NCBI GenBank assembly: GCA_020465985.1
Contig: JAANYP010006658.1
Coordinates: 62,001-126,000, forward strand
Source of the DNA: Centrapalus pauciflorus
Taxonomy: Eukaryota > Streptophyta > Magnoliopsida > Asterales > Asteraceae
Reading direction: 5' to 3'
Length of the DNA stretch: 64,000 bases
Position numbers and translations under genes: made by a program
The notes under the pieces: model-generated
Seen by the model: only the letters and a program-made list of their open reading frames with translations
Told to the model about the DNA's origin: nothing
Database searches by the model: none
Part shown: piece after piece, positions 49,501 to 61,175 of the stretch
How the letters are laid out: every line of letters starts with the position of its first letter
Position numbering within the stretch: the stretch's first letter is position 1

Positions 49501-49953
49501 CGACATAGATCTATTAGTTTTGCAGTTAACGATTGGGTGATGTTAAAAGTATCCCCAATGAAGAATGTGGTGCGGTTTATTAAAAGAAACAAGCTAGCTC
49601 CAAGATTCATCGGTCCGTTCAAGATTGTCGAAAAGATAGGAAACCAATCTTATCGTCTTGAACTACCAGCTGACATAGCTGGAATACATCCTGTATTCCA
49701 TGTCAGTCACTTGAGAAAGAGTTTAGCTGATGAAAGAGAAGTGCAGATACCACACGTTAACTTGCAAATTGATGAGAAGCTTCGAGTAGTTGAAGAGCCG
49801 GAGTGTATTCTGGACTCGAAGACTAAGAAGCTACGAAATAAAGATATACAGATGGTGCTCGTCCAGTGGAAACACCACAAAGGTTCGCATCAGTCTTGGG
49901 AATCGAGAAATGTAATGAAAGCTACATATCCCAGTCTGTTCGAACATAGCTAA
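46500..49953 (+). pseudogene. pol: pol of gypsy-2: protease, RT, RNase H, integrase, chromodomain-like tail
   Basis: Protease shows HVLFDSGASRSFIS (about 46565) and IIGMDWL. RT has GFIRPSSSPWGAPVLFVKKKD (47210) and FIDDILIYS (about 47590). The reading frame meets a 92-bp GT-AG insertion (47720-47811) and resumes with QFLGHVVSGEG. RNase H begins VYSDASGMGLG (about 48118). Integrase has a zinc region ending CRVCQ (about 48820), MDFVTKLP, SDRDSRFTS and DGQSERT. The tail MVLVQWKHHKGSHQSWE (about 49850) is chromodomain-like. Stops: TAG 47189-47191 (Gln in relatives) and TGA 47887-47889 (Trp in relatives). From 47932 to the TAA at 49951-49953 the frame is open for 673 codons. Confidence 0.93.
47720..47811 (+). 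other. Intron-like 92-bp GT-AG insertion in gypsy-2 reverse transcriptase
   Basis: The coding sequence CEFWLRQ ends ...AGACAG at 47719. GTATAATCTC begins the insertion and TTATCTTATAG ends it at 47811, and ATTCAATTCCTTGGC resumes the protein (IQFLGHVV). The insert is AT-rich and contains stops. Removing exactly 92 bases (92 = 3x30+2) brings the upstream frame (47192-47719) into register with the downstream frame (47812-49953). The split lies between codons (phase 0). The equivalent spot in gypsy-4 (about 41765) has no insert. Confidence 0.75.
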
Positions 49954-49990
49954 CTTCGGGGACGAAGTTTGTGCGTGGTGGAGCCCATTC

Positions 49991-52456
49991 TGTAACAACC
50001 TAACTTTTGATCAGTTATGTAATGTTTATTTTGAGATAATAATATAATTTTTTTGTTATATTATTTGTATTTGCAAAGATTGATTAAGAATAAAAATATA
50101 TTAAGTAAATATAATTTTATATTATATTTATGATATAATTAAATTGAGTAAAATAAAAGAGATGTATTATACAAAAATAGAAGTGGGTTAAAATTAAATA
50201 GAGTTTATAAACCCAAATAAATGATCATTAAGATCATTTACACAAAATTAACTCTCTCTCTCTCTCTCTCTAACCTCTCTCTAAAACCTACGGATTTCTC
50301 ACAAATCCATCAAAAAGCTCTATGAAATTTGCATTTAATTGAAGATTGATCAAAGAAGAAGTTACAATTATTATCAAACAATTGGAATCTACAATATTTG
50401 AGGTAATTTTGAGTTATATTTCAAAAATTATAGAAGTTTGGTTCGGTTTTGATAAAAACCGAAACCAAAGACTTAAAAATCATGAATTTTTATGTTGCAT
50501 GTATAAAATTTTAGTAGATTTTGATGAGTTTAAGTTATTAGATGTAATAGAAATAAAATTTATGGGTTGGATCATTCAGTTAAATTAAAATCGGAATTTT
50601 TTTAAATATTATTGTGTTTTTGATAAAAATGGTTATTCTTGGATGATCTTGATGAATTTATAGTGTTTTTGATAGGGAAAAGTATATAAAATCAACCCAA
50701 ATATGATGAAGTATCAAAATATTATTACATTGCATGTTACTAAAAAGTGTTTTTGGGAATTTATATGAAAAATCCATATGAATATAACCAAGAACATGAA
50801 GAACATTTCTGGGAAAATTACTAAGTGTGGGATCCGAATTCGGGTAGGACCGAATTCGGACGATGCTACATTTCGGACCTAAACTTCGGTTCGGATGTCA
50901 AGCTATTTTCAGACACATAATAATTCGGATATATTATGTCCGAATTCGGATGGTGGTATGATCTGAAATTCGGTTTTTACTTCAATGACTTTCATTCGGT
51001 TTTGATTCCAATTCGGATGATCCTTAGATCCGAATTCGGTTCAATTCGGTCCTTGACCCTATTTCGGATGAAGCCTATTCCGGTCGGCCCGGTCCGGATG
51101 ACTAAATGGTCCGAATCCGGGTGACTAAATAGACCGAATCCGGATGACCAATCCGGGTGTGTCCGAATTCCGGATGATCCGAATTCAATGATCCGAATCT
51201 GGGCTAATCTGAATTCCATATATTTTGATATTTTAATTAAATAAATGAAAGATTAATGAGTGATCGGTTACCAGAATCAGATAGAATTAAAGATCTAATG
51301 ACCAAAAGATGATGAAATTCCATGATAATGATGATGATATTGACATGAGATTTATATTATATGACTCTGGACAGGTTCAGTTAATATCTGAACAAAGATT
51401 TAATGACTTAAAGACTTAAAAGCGGGTCAGAGAATTGATTGACAGATTACAGATTGACAAAGATAAAATCCTGAGATAACTCAGGTGGCAGATTTTTATA
51501 TCTGTTTGATAAAGATTCAGACCTGTGAGTTATAGATATTCAGATTGAACATGCATAAATTCCGGTTGAGATATATTGTTGATGTAGATTTATTGACATT
51601 CATTTATCAGCTGAATTGAGACCTGTGCACACCATGGATGGGTGTTGCCCAGTGGATCATGATAGCTATTTGATTATCATTTCATACTGCATTTAAGACT
51701 TCTTCATATATTGCTTTATGATTCATTGCTATCATGACTTCTATGACTTAAGCTTTCATTATTTGATCAGACACTTGATAGATTTATTCAGCTTGACCAG
51801 CCTTGATGGTCTATTGTTCTTGACCTGGCTTTTTCACCAGTTCTTATGAACTTGGTAATGACCTCCGATGTTCTGCCATTTTGACTTACTGGTAGCTAGC
51901 CCAGTATGTGGCTGATCCCCACAATTTAAGCGTGAGTGTGGCCTGAACATCATCCGATTCTATGATTCTATATCTCAATCATGAGGGCTGTAGCGGCAGC
52001 CAAGACATATCACGCTAAGACTTATGATCCGCTTGACACGCATGTTGATATTGAAAATCTATAAACTCACTAAGCTTTGCTTACAGATGTTGCATTAATA
52101 TTTTACAGGAAAAGCCAAAGGAAAATCACCTGCAGGACCTAGTACTTAGGTCATTCAAGATCCAAGTTTTGAAGCTTTCTTAGACCACTACTCAACAAAC
52201 TTTCTGGTACTGATTGGAAGACAGCAAATGTGGTGGTTCTGGGTAGACTTGATGTGATGTATGATGTTATGACTAGATTAGATGTTACCCTTTTATAACT
52301 TTATTTTGAAATATGTAAACTTAAATCCTAATCTGTAATGTACATGTAATTTTATTTTTCCGCAATTTAATTACCCTATCTTAGTATGATTGATATTGTG
52401 TTGCATGAATTGGGATCTAGACTCTGAGAACTGACCCGGAAGGGGAGGTTTTCACA
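49991..52456 (+). repeat. 3' LTR of gypsy-2 (2466 bp)
   Basis: Nearly identical to the 5' LTR, with small indels such as a longer CT run at 50252-50270 and scattered substitutions. It has the same donor (50403), palindrome array (50830-51225) and acceptor-like TTTTACAG (ending 52108). The target duplication AGAAG follows at 52457-52461. Confidence 0.93.
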
Positions 52457-52461
52457 AGAAG

Positions 52462-53998
52462 AATCCGCATGACACGTCGTCAGCCAATCCATGCCGATAA
52501 TCGTATCGAAAATACTAATCTCCATCGGCATCAAGTCTACAGAAAATCGATGATCATCTATCTCTAACACGCAATCTCTATAAATACGACTCACTAATAT
52601 TGTACTACCATCTACTAGCTCAAAAATCACAAGAATAGACAACTCAGATGAGGGCACAATAAAATAACCACAAAATGATGCAGGCACATGGGAACGATCA
52701 GATCCCGAATCAAATAAAATAAAGGCATGTAGTACGTTAAGGATAAATGTACCGGATACAACAATAGGCGACTCCCTCACCTCCTCGGTCGTATCCTGAA
52801 AGACTCTGCTTCTAGCCCTCGGCGCACCACCTCCCCGGGGTGCTGACGACGACCCGGCATCTCCAGCCCCACTTGAACTCGGCCCTGACATCCCCGTCCC
52901 CGAACTCGGACAATCCCGCGACATATGGCCCGACTTTCCACATCGGAAGCAAAGAGATTCCTGTGACGTGTATGGAATAGTAGTATGACCAAACTGGCCA
53001 CATCCTAAGCAACAGAGGTGCTCATGGGCACACGGCCCAGCATGGCGGCGATGACACCGCTGACAATCCCTATCCATAGCTACCGAGCTCCCAACCCTGC
53101 TCCCCGAATCTCTAGAACCCCTACCGACACTGCCCTGGCTCTGACTCAGCCTCTGGATCTGGCCCTGCTGTCTCTGCCCCTACTGCCTCTGACCCTGACT
53201 GTGACTCTGTCCAACCCCATGACTGCCTCTAATCCCGACCCTGATCTTGTTGGGCCCTTGAACTCTGCCCCCGCTGCTCTAAATACCCCCTTTCGACTCT
53301 CTCTGAAAAACTTCGAAGATCCCGAACCCTGACGCTGCCTCGATGGCTCTATACGTTGTCCTTGAGGTGCTGGCTACTCTCTCTGTCTCTCAATCTCTTG
53401 CTCTCGCCGGCGGGCACACTTCATCACGGATGAAAAAGTGGGGTCACGTAACATCCCCACGAACTCCCTCATGTCTGGTCTCAACCCCTCAATGAACATA
53501 TTGACCTTACGGTCCTCGTTGGCCACATGGTGTGGCGCAAACTAAGCTCTATCATTAAACGTGTCAATATACTCCTGAACCGTCATCGACTCCTGCTGCA
53601 AATGAATAAACTCTCTCCAGCTCACGTCTCGTAACCTGCGGACAATACTACAGCTCAAACTCAGTCCGGAACTCCTCCCAGGTCATTAGATAGGCCTCAT
53701 CAACTCCTCGGGCACTCACCACTGAGCTCCACCATCACAACGCTCCTCCCTTCAGCAAGTAGGAGGCATAACTCACTCTATCGGCTCGGTCAACATGGGC
53801 TATACGGAAGGCTACATCAATCTCTCGTAACCAATGAAGTGCCTTCAAGGAACCAACTCCCCCGAAGAACTAAGAGGGATGACCCGTCATAAAGTCTTTA
53901 ATGGACCCTCTCATCGGCTGGGTAGACGAAACACCAGCCCAAGAACTCTGCCCCCTCTCCGGCCGGGGTAACGCACCCTGACCCCTGCCCGCGCCATG
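52462..53998 (-). pseudogene. gypsy-4 fragment: gag and protease
   Basis: The minus strand starts at an ATG near 53997 and encodes a gag with two to three frame breaks. It has knuckles CLGCGQFGHTTIPY (degenerate, the last Cys lost) and CFRCGKSGHMSRDC (intact), a Gly/Ser-rich linker, protease ILFDSGSDRSHV and IIGMDWLTTCHAD, where gypsy-2 is inserted. Upstream of the ATG the 5' leader and LTR are missing: repeat R begins at once at 54000. Gag is damaged in the capsid region (53340-53900). It is part of the same element as 41690-42638. Confidence 0.82.
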
Positions 53999-53999
53999 T

Positions 54000-54523
54000 T
54001 GAATATTTTTAAATATAGGATAAGGGTTTAGAAAGTATCCCTGTTTTTCTTAAGAGTAAATTACAAAAATGGTCCATGTTGTTTGTTTAAAATTATGAAA
54101 ACGGTTTCTTAACTTTTCAAAATTACATTGATAGTCCCTCAAACCATTGTTTGTTTTCATATGGTCCCTCCTATTCTCAATCTTTTAAAAATGACCAAAG
54201 TACTCTTTCACTTTTAATCTTTTGGTATTATAATTATACATTCTTGGTCCTTTGGCTAACTTTTTGTATTTTATGTTTAATTATTTTATTTTAGACTTTA
54301 TTATTATACTATATTTTCGTTTAATTAAAATTAGTTGATTAATTGATTATGATTAGATCAAATATAGTTAAAACTAAAAAATATTAATTCATGATATTAA
54401 TTATATACTCTCTCTATATTTGTATATTCTTTAAATTTTTTATTCGGATTAGGTTTTATATTGAAATTTATATTCTGATTTTAACGAATGAAATTTGTCA
54501 AGAAAGATAACATAAAACACAAA
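54000..54523 (+). repeat. Dispersed repeat R, copy 2 (empty of Helitron and SINE)
   Basis: Aligned with 34030-34750 from GGGTTTAGAAAGTATCCC to TGTCAAGAAAGATAA. TTGAATATTTTTAAATA at 54001 is the uninserted Helitron site, and ATTATGAAAACGGTTTC at about 54093 is the uninserted SINE site. It is bounded left by gypsy-4 gag and right by truncated SIRE pol. Confidence 0.78.
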
Positions 54524-56400
54524 TTTTGATGATAACTATGTTGATACACCCTGATTAAATAAGTGTACTGACATAATTAATACACCATGTCCTGAACCTC
54601 TCAATGCTGATTTCCCGGAATCTTCTGGTGATATGTTCAACAATGGAGAGTCATGTTAAACAAGTGAACATGTTCAAGATAATAGTATGTCTGAAAATTT
54701 TTAAAGCTGTTCAACAACCTGTTGAAAATGAAAATGATGCAGGAGAATCTTCATTGAGGCATGATCCTAAGTGGATCAGGTGTCACCCCAATGATCAAAT
54801 AATTGGTGACATCAACAAAGGGGTACAAACAAGATGGGACAACTTAGGAAACTTTTTTATGTTTTCTAGCTTTGTGTCCCTGATGGAGCCTAAGAAAGTG
54901 GATGAAGCACTAAAAGATGCCAATTGGATCACTGCTATGCAAGAAGAGCTCAATCAGTTTGAAAGAAACAAAGTATGGACCCAAAGGTAAAACAATAATT
55001 GGCTCTAAATGGGTTTTCAGGAACAAAATGGATGAGCAAGGTCCTGTTATTAGAAATAAGGTAAGACTAGTTGCTCAAGGCTACAGACTGGAAGAAGGCA
55101 TTGATTATGATGAAACATTTGCTCCAGTGGCCAGGTTAGAAGTAATTCGTTTGTTTCTAGCCTTTGCTGCCAACAAGAGCATGAAGGTATTTCAAATGGA
55201 CGTGAAGAGTGCATTTTTAAATGGGAAGCTGCAAGAAGAAGTGTATGTCAAGCAGCCTCCAGGTTTTGAAAATGAACATCACCCAGGTTTTGTCTATAAG
55301 TTGGACAAAGCCCTCTATGGTCTAAAACAAGCCCCTAGAGCCTGGTATGACACTCTAACTGATTTCCTTATGAGCAAAAGTTATTCCATAGGAAAAGTGG
55401 ATACCACATTGTTCATAAAGAAGGTGAAGTCTGATATTATGCTTGTTCAAATTTATGTGGATGACATAATATTTGGTTCTACTAATGAGCAGTTATGCAA
55501 GAATTTTTCACTACTCATGAAATCAAATTATGAAATGAGTATGATGGGTGAACTGACTTTCTTTCTAGGATTACAGGTCAAACAAACCTCAAATGGAATT
55601 TTCATAAACCAAAGAAAGTACACTTTAGATCTTTTGAAAAAGTTTTAATTTGATCAATGTTCTCCTATCAAAACCCTAATGGCAACCCATGTAAAATTTG
55701 ATGCTAATGCCAGTGGCAAAGCTATTTCTGTAACAACTTACAGAGGCATGATTGGGAGCTTGCTGTACTTACCTGCTAGTAGACCAGACATTATGTTTGA
55801 TACCTGTTTATGTGCTAGGTTTCAAGCTGATCCTAAGGAATCACTTCTAGCTGCTGTAAAAAGAATCTTCATATATCTTAAGGGTACACCAGGTTTGGGT
55901 CTTTGGTATCCCAAAGACTCAAGTCTTGAGCTAACAGGATATTCAAATTCTGATTTTGCAGGCTGCAGGCTAGACAGGAAAAGCACAACAGGTGGATGTC
56001 AACTCCTTTGTGGTAAGTTGATTAGTTGGTGTAGCAAGAAGCAGAACTCAGTTTCTACTTCTACTTCTAAAGTTGAGTATATTGCTGCTGGAAGCTGCTG
56101 TGGGCAGATTCTATGGATGCAGCATCAGCTTGAAAACTATGTGCTTGTATATAGGAAAACTCCTATTCTGTGTTATAATACAAGTGCCATAGCTATCTCC
56201 AACAATCCAGTATTTCATTCCAGAACAAAGCATATAGACGTCAGACATCATTTATCCGGGATCACATCCAGAAAGGTAATGTGGAGGTAAGTTTTATTTC
56301 CACTGATGAATAGCTTGCAGACATTTTCACAAAGCCTCTTGATGAAAACAGGTTTGATTAACTTGTAAGCAAGATGGGCATGTTAAATAAAAGTGACTAA
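54524..56400 (+). pseudogene. pol: E2 reverse transcriptase and RNase H remnant
   Basis: RT is recognisable (FQMDVKSAFLNGKLQEE, YVDDIIFGS at about 55457), as is RNase H to the TAA at 56398-56400. Damage includes a small deletion near 54976 relative to E1 (frameshift just before TIIGSKWVFRNK), TAA at 55646-55648, a further frame change near 56250, and TAG and TAA codons around 56310-56362. Open pieces are 54604-54990, 54917-55648 and 55679-56290. It is non-functional. Confidence 0.88.
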
Positions 56401-56652
56401 GTGTCTTTAATGCTCTAAGATATCGTATGTCTCAAACTGCTAAAGTTTCTCAGAACAGCTTAGACATAACAGGCTTTGCATGTTCTATACTTAGCCAATT
56501 TCTGAAAACATGGACAGCTTGGACGTATAACAGGTTTAACAAAATGAGTTTTCACTTTAAACCTGTTTTGTTTAACAAACCTCCAAACTGCTCACTCCCT
56601 CAGTTTGTCATACAAGACATTCTCCAATGCTCTTCATTCCAATACTCTCAAA

Positions 56653-59600
56653 TGGCTCATCAAAATAACCCTTTGCTTCCAGTGTTCGTCGGTAAGGATG
56701 TTGAGAAACACCCCTCTGTTACCACGATGCTGACCCTGAAACCCACAAACTATATTGCAAATCTAACCATTCCTAAAACTACGTGGGTAAAGGTTATGAA
56801 AACATGGTGGAGTTTCTGAAGGTTCACCCCCTGCACTATGTTATGACTGCATCTCTTGGTGTCCTGTACCAGGGGATGGTGTATGAGTTTTGGTACACCT
56901 GTGCTTATGATCCAGCAACCAAAATCATCAGAGGAATCATCCTCAATGGGAATCAGACCATTGAGATAACCACAGATCTTCTCAGGATAGTTCTTCACCT
57001 TCCTATTGCTGAATCATATGATAAGCCACAACCTGAGAATGATCAAATGGGCAATCTGCTACGCTTCTGTGGTGTAGCAGAACCCAAAGTTGGAGCCACT
57101 TTGTTCAGAAGGGATCTATCACCAACCTACAACTTTCTATTTGCCTCCGTGGTGATGTGCTTCAGCAGCAAAGTTGGTTCTTTTGACAAGCTTAGGCGAG
57201 AGGAAATCCCAATAGTCCTACAGCTTGTGGATGGGACTACACTGAACATGGCTCGTTGGATTTTTGTGAATTTGAGGAACCTGGTACAGCATGAAACACG
57301 CCCAGCTGCTGTCAGATATCCAAGCTTTCTGAGCCTCATATTCAGACATGCTTGTGGTGAGCACCACTATAACTCTCACCCCTCTTACTTACTACTGCAT
57401 TCCCTGTAATTAGGAATAGAGTTTTCTACACTCCTGTTCTTCCCAATGAACCCCCTCTCTCTACACCTATGAGGAGGTTACTTGGTATGGTGGAAGGACC
57501 CTCTGCTGTGAGGGTGGATCCAGTGGTTCTTCTAAAAGAAAATCCACATCCAGGCCTAAGATTGTCAAGAGAGGCCTGGAATCAACTGAAGCTGAGCCTG
57601 TCCTCAAGAAGGCTAAAACAGTTAAGTCCAAGTCTGCCCCATCAGCCTCCGTGGCTGAGGGGGAGCAGACTTCTCACCCTGGTTCATTTGTTGAACCTGA
57701 AGCCTTTGTGGCTGGTGCCTCTATGGCACCCGAGACTATGGAACAGGTTAACCCCCCTGTTTCTGACCTAGTCTCATCACCATTTCAAACACAACTTCTT
57801 GTCTCTTCTCCTCAATCCCCCACAATGTCTCAATATTCAAGGAGAAAATCCATAACTAGGAAGAAACCACCTACTCAAACTAGCCCCTCTGACTCCTCTC
57901 GACAGGAGTCAGTTAAAAAAGAAGCAACCCATGCTGCCTCTCATATTTTGGGTGAAGGTCCAGCATCTTTGGAGCAGGCTTCACTCCAACCTGAGTCAAC
58001 CCAGAGTCAGCCTAGACCCTCTAGTTCCTCCCAACAGGAACCAGTTGTACACATGGAGACTACCACATCAACTATCCCAGCCGCTCAACAGGCTGAGGGT
58101 ATTGAAAGACAGGAGTCCAATCCACTCCACCAAGTCTCCACATCATACTTCTCTGACACAACCTGAGTCTGCACGAGGTGCCAAAACTGCTGGAATAGAC
58201 CATCGAGCAGATCAGCCTCAAACTTCTGCTCCTAGTGATGCAGTTGTTGTACACCCAATAGCTGTTGAAGGACCATCTTCCCAAGCTGATTAACCAAAGG
58301 CAATGGACCATCCCTCTGGTGAGGCTGCCCCTCAAATGCAAACTCCATCAGCATGTTTCACCACTACTGATGTTGAAATGCACATCCCATCTCCCCATGA
58401 TGAGGTACCTATCAACCATGATACTGCTGAGGGAACCACCCTAGGTCTTGATGAAGGTGTTGCCACACAAGCAGCATCTGGAAGGCCACCAACTCCTACC
58501 ACTTCTCCTGATGATGCAGAAATCACCACTACTGAAGGATCTATTGACTCTCCCAAGCTGGGTCATCTCACCTATGCCCACGCTATGGAACTTCTATCTA
58601 AAGTGTACCTGCCTTCCCCCACACATCCTCAAACACCTGCCTCATCATCATCTCATTCTCATTCTTCACCATCAACACAATCCAAATAATCCACTCATAC
58701 TCCTCCATCCCTCAAAGATCTTCCATTGAAGTATCAGCTTTCATTGCTGACCCACAAAGTTGGTTCTTTAGAAAGCTCCATGACCTCCCTACCAACCATC
58801 ATCAGACTCTATGTCTGCCAAGCTTAAAGGAGTTTTTGATTCGTTCAAAACTTCCTTTCAAATCCCTCCTCCTCAAGATGATCAATCCTCACAGCTGCTT
58901 GCACTCACTGTACAGCTGCAAACAATATCACTACCCTCTCCACCATTCATTTCACTCAACAGGAGTCTGTGTCCTCTCTGGCAGCTGTCTCCCAACAGCT
59001 GTCATCTCTCCTGAACACTTGCACAATTACCCTTCCTTCTACATTGGCTAGCTTAAACACTTTAGTAGTCTCTCTGTCCAATTCTGTGTCATCAAAACTT
59101 GATGATGTGCAAGATTCTCTTGAACTACATCTTGCACAGCTTCAAAGTTTGCTGTTCACAACTTCTGACAGGGAAGCCCACTCTCAGCTGTCCTCTCTTG
59201 CTGCTTCTCAATCTTCCTCTCTTCAAACATTCCTTGCCCAACTTGCCGAGGTAAAGGACAACCTGGATATCTTAGTCCATAGCCTGGTTGGCCCCAAACC
59301 TACTGCCAAAACTGCTGCTCTGCCTGCTGAATTTGTTTCTCCAAGCAGACCAAGTGTTGAAGGCTATGTGCCATCTCTGTCAAAGAGGGAGAAGATATAT
59401 TCCTCAAAGACCAAGTCTAAGGGGGAGAAATCTTCATCTCCTTCTAAGGAGAAATCAGCATCTATAGGTTAAGCAGCAGGTGTCTCACAAGCAGGTCCTA
59501 CAGGTCCTACTGTGGATGTCTCCCAATCAACTGAAGCTGCTCAGCCTACTCATGTTGGATCTCCAAACCCTGCACCATCTAAGGGGGAGGAATTCATTCC

Positions 59601-60843
59601 TGGGGACAGGTCAAGCAGAAGGAGACATCTAATACTGGAACAAGAAGAAAAAGAAGAGGAAGAGGAACCTGAAGCTGTTCCATCAACAACAGCTAAAGGG
59701 AAGAAGAAAGCCTCGGTAGACCCTGACTACCTCAAAGTTGCCCAACTGAAGTTTGATAAGGCCAGAGCTAAAGATATGGGTGTCTCCATGGAGACCTACT
59801 GAATTCAAAGAAGAACAGCTTCTAGCCTTTGAAAAACTAAAGACAGATGAGGCCTCTGCTAAAGCTGTAAAAGCCTTTGCATACAAGGAGTCAAGGAAAA
59901 TTAAAATGCCTTCCTTGGATGTCCAAAGGAAACTATTAGGGGCTGCCAAATAGTCAGTGGTTGAAAAGGAAGGAGAAAAAGAACAGGGTGTTCAGGTCTC
60001 TTAGACCAAATAAGCCAGCATCCTCCTCTACAAGAGCCCATATTCACTTTGACAACCTGGCAAGGAAAAAGTTCTTTGATGTTGATAACAGAAGACTTGC
60101 CAAGGAGACTATTGTCAAAGCTGTTCCCATTTCAAGGAAAGGCAAATAGTGGAAGTTACAGATAACCAGAATGGGTGCTGAAGGTCCAGAACTGGAAGCA
60201 CATGAACACACTGATGTTGCACAAATGGGATTTAGAGAATCGGTAGAATTGGCAGTTGCCCTGAGCCAGTCTAAGTCTGAAACTGCTAAGACTATCAGGG
60301 CATATGTCAAAACATTAATGGAGAGAGTGAAGAATATTGGCCTGATCATAGAAGAACAAATCAAGGGTACCTCAGTGGTTGAACCCAAGATAAAGTCCAG
60401 GAGGAGGAGAAAGGATACTGAGCTGGAAGAACTCCTAATAATGATTGATCAAGGTGATGTAGCCGTTGAAATCAAAGGAGTAGATCACAGCCTACCCAGG
60501 GGAGTGGAATATGAGGATGACTAGCTGATTGAAGAACCTGAGCTGGGTGTATTTTTTGTAGATCCCCTAACAAAGAGTGTTTCCAGACAGCATCAGATTT
60601 ACACAACGTTGGTCTTAAGCAACTTATTGCTTTTAGACTTGCAAACTCCTTTAGAAAATCTGTAAAACTGAGAGCAGCTATCTGGGAATAGCTCAAAGGG
60701 TTCCGTGAAAGAGGAGAGCCTCAACATCCCAACTTCAGATTCTAAGGGTTGAAATGGAGGAAATTGAAGAAACAAGGGAGGAGCTCGATCAAATGTTTGA
60801 AGGAGAAGCTCCACAACTTGGAGGTCCATCTGCTATTGAGTAG
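56653..60843 (+). pseudogene. E2 third ORF (SIRE env-like), heavily broken
   Basis: The ATG at 56653 (MAHQNNPLLPVFVGKDVEKH) matches the E1 start. A frameshift near 56780 is followed by the conserved N-terminal domain (56783-57409, EFWYTCAYDPATKIIRGII). Then come the Pro/Ser/Thr/Gln-rich region (57651-58690), the Leu/Ser-rich region (58811-59470), KGEK repeats, a Glu run (59640-59670) and the helical C-terminal domain to the TAG at 60841-60843. At least ten stops or shifts interrupt it. The N- and C-terminal domains stay more alike between E1 and E2 than the low-complexity middle. Confidence 0.72.
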
Positions 60844-61175
60844 ATGAAGAATGGAAGCTGTCCATCAGTTGGACAAGCTTGCCGTTACTTGCTCCCACTA
60901 TCAATAGTCCAACATTTTTAACACTTTTATGTACATTAGTTGTACTTTGTTACATTAGTAGTAATTTTTCCTTTATATCAGTTGTAATCTACATTAGTAC
61001 ATTAGTTGTTCTTTTGTAAGAACATGTGTTGTTTTGTAATCAAAATCAGTATATATAAACTGATCCTTTACTTTACTCAAATGTTGTTATTTTATTTCAG
61101 CAAAGTGTATTGTAAAAATATATAGTGATTATTGATAAAATCAGCTTAGACTGATTATTGCAAATAGGGGGAGAT
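60844..61175 (+). other. E2 3' spacer and polypurine tract
   Basis: Non-coding, with the same TTGTAC/GTTGTAATC words as E1. It ends AAATAGGGGGAGAT at 61162-61175, the polypurine tract. Confidence 0.65.

Larger units (their letters stand above)
42639..52456 (+). mobile_element. Nearly complete Ty3/gypsy chromovirus gypsy-2 (9.8 kb)
   Basis: LTRs at 42639-45091 and 49991-52456, TG...CA ends, and a perfect target duplication AGAAG (42634-42638 and 52457-52461). The target is the minus-strand gypsy-4 at the protease MDWLTTCHAD position. gag, protease, RT, RNase H, integrase and a chromodomain-like tail are all present, which places it in the Tekay/Del type. By eye the LTRs differ at about 1% of sites, so it is the youngest dated insertion in the window. 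Damage is limited to one gag frameshift, two stops and a 92-bp intron-like insertion. Confidence 0.95.

Noticed and set aside
53018..53332. 104-codon plus-strand frame opposite gypsy-4 gag
   Set aside because: Antisense of the Gly/Arg/Gln-rich gag region; no independent evidence.
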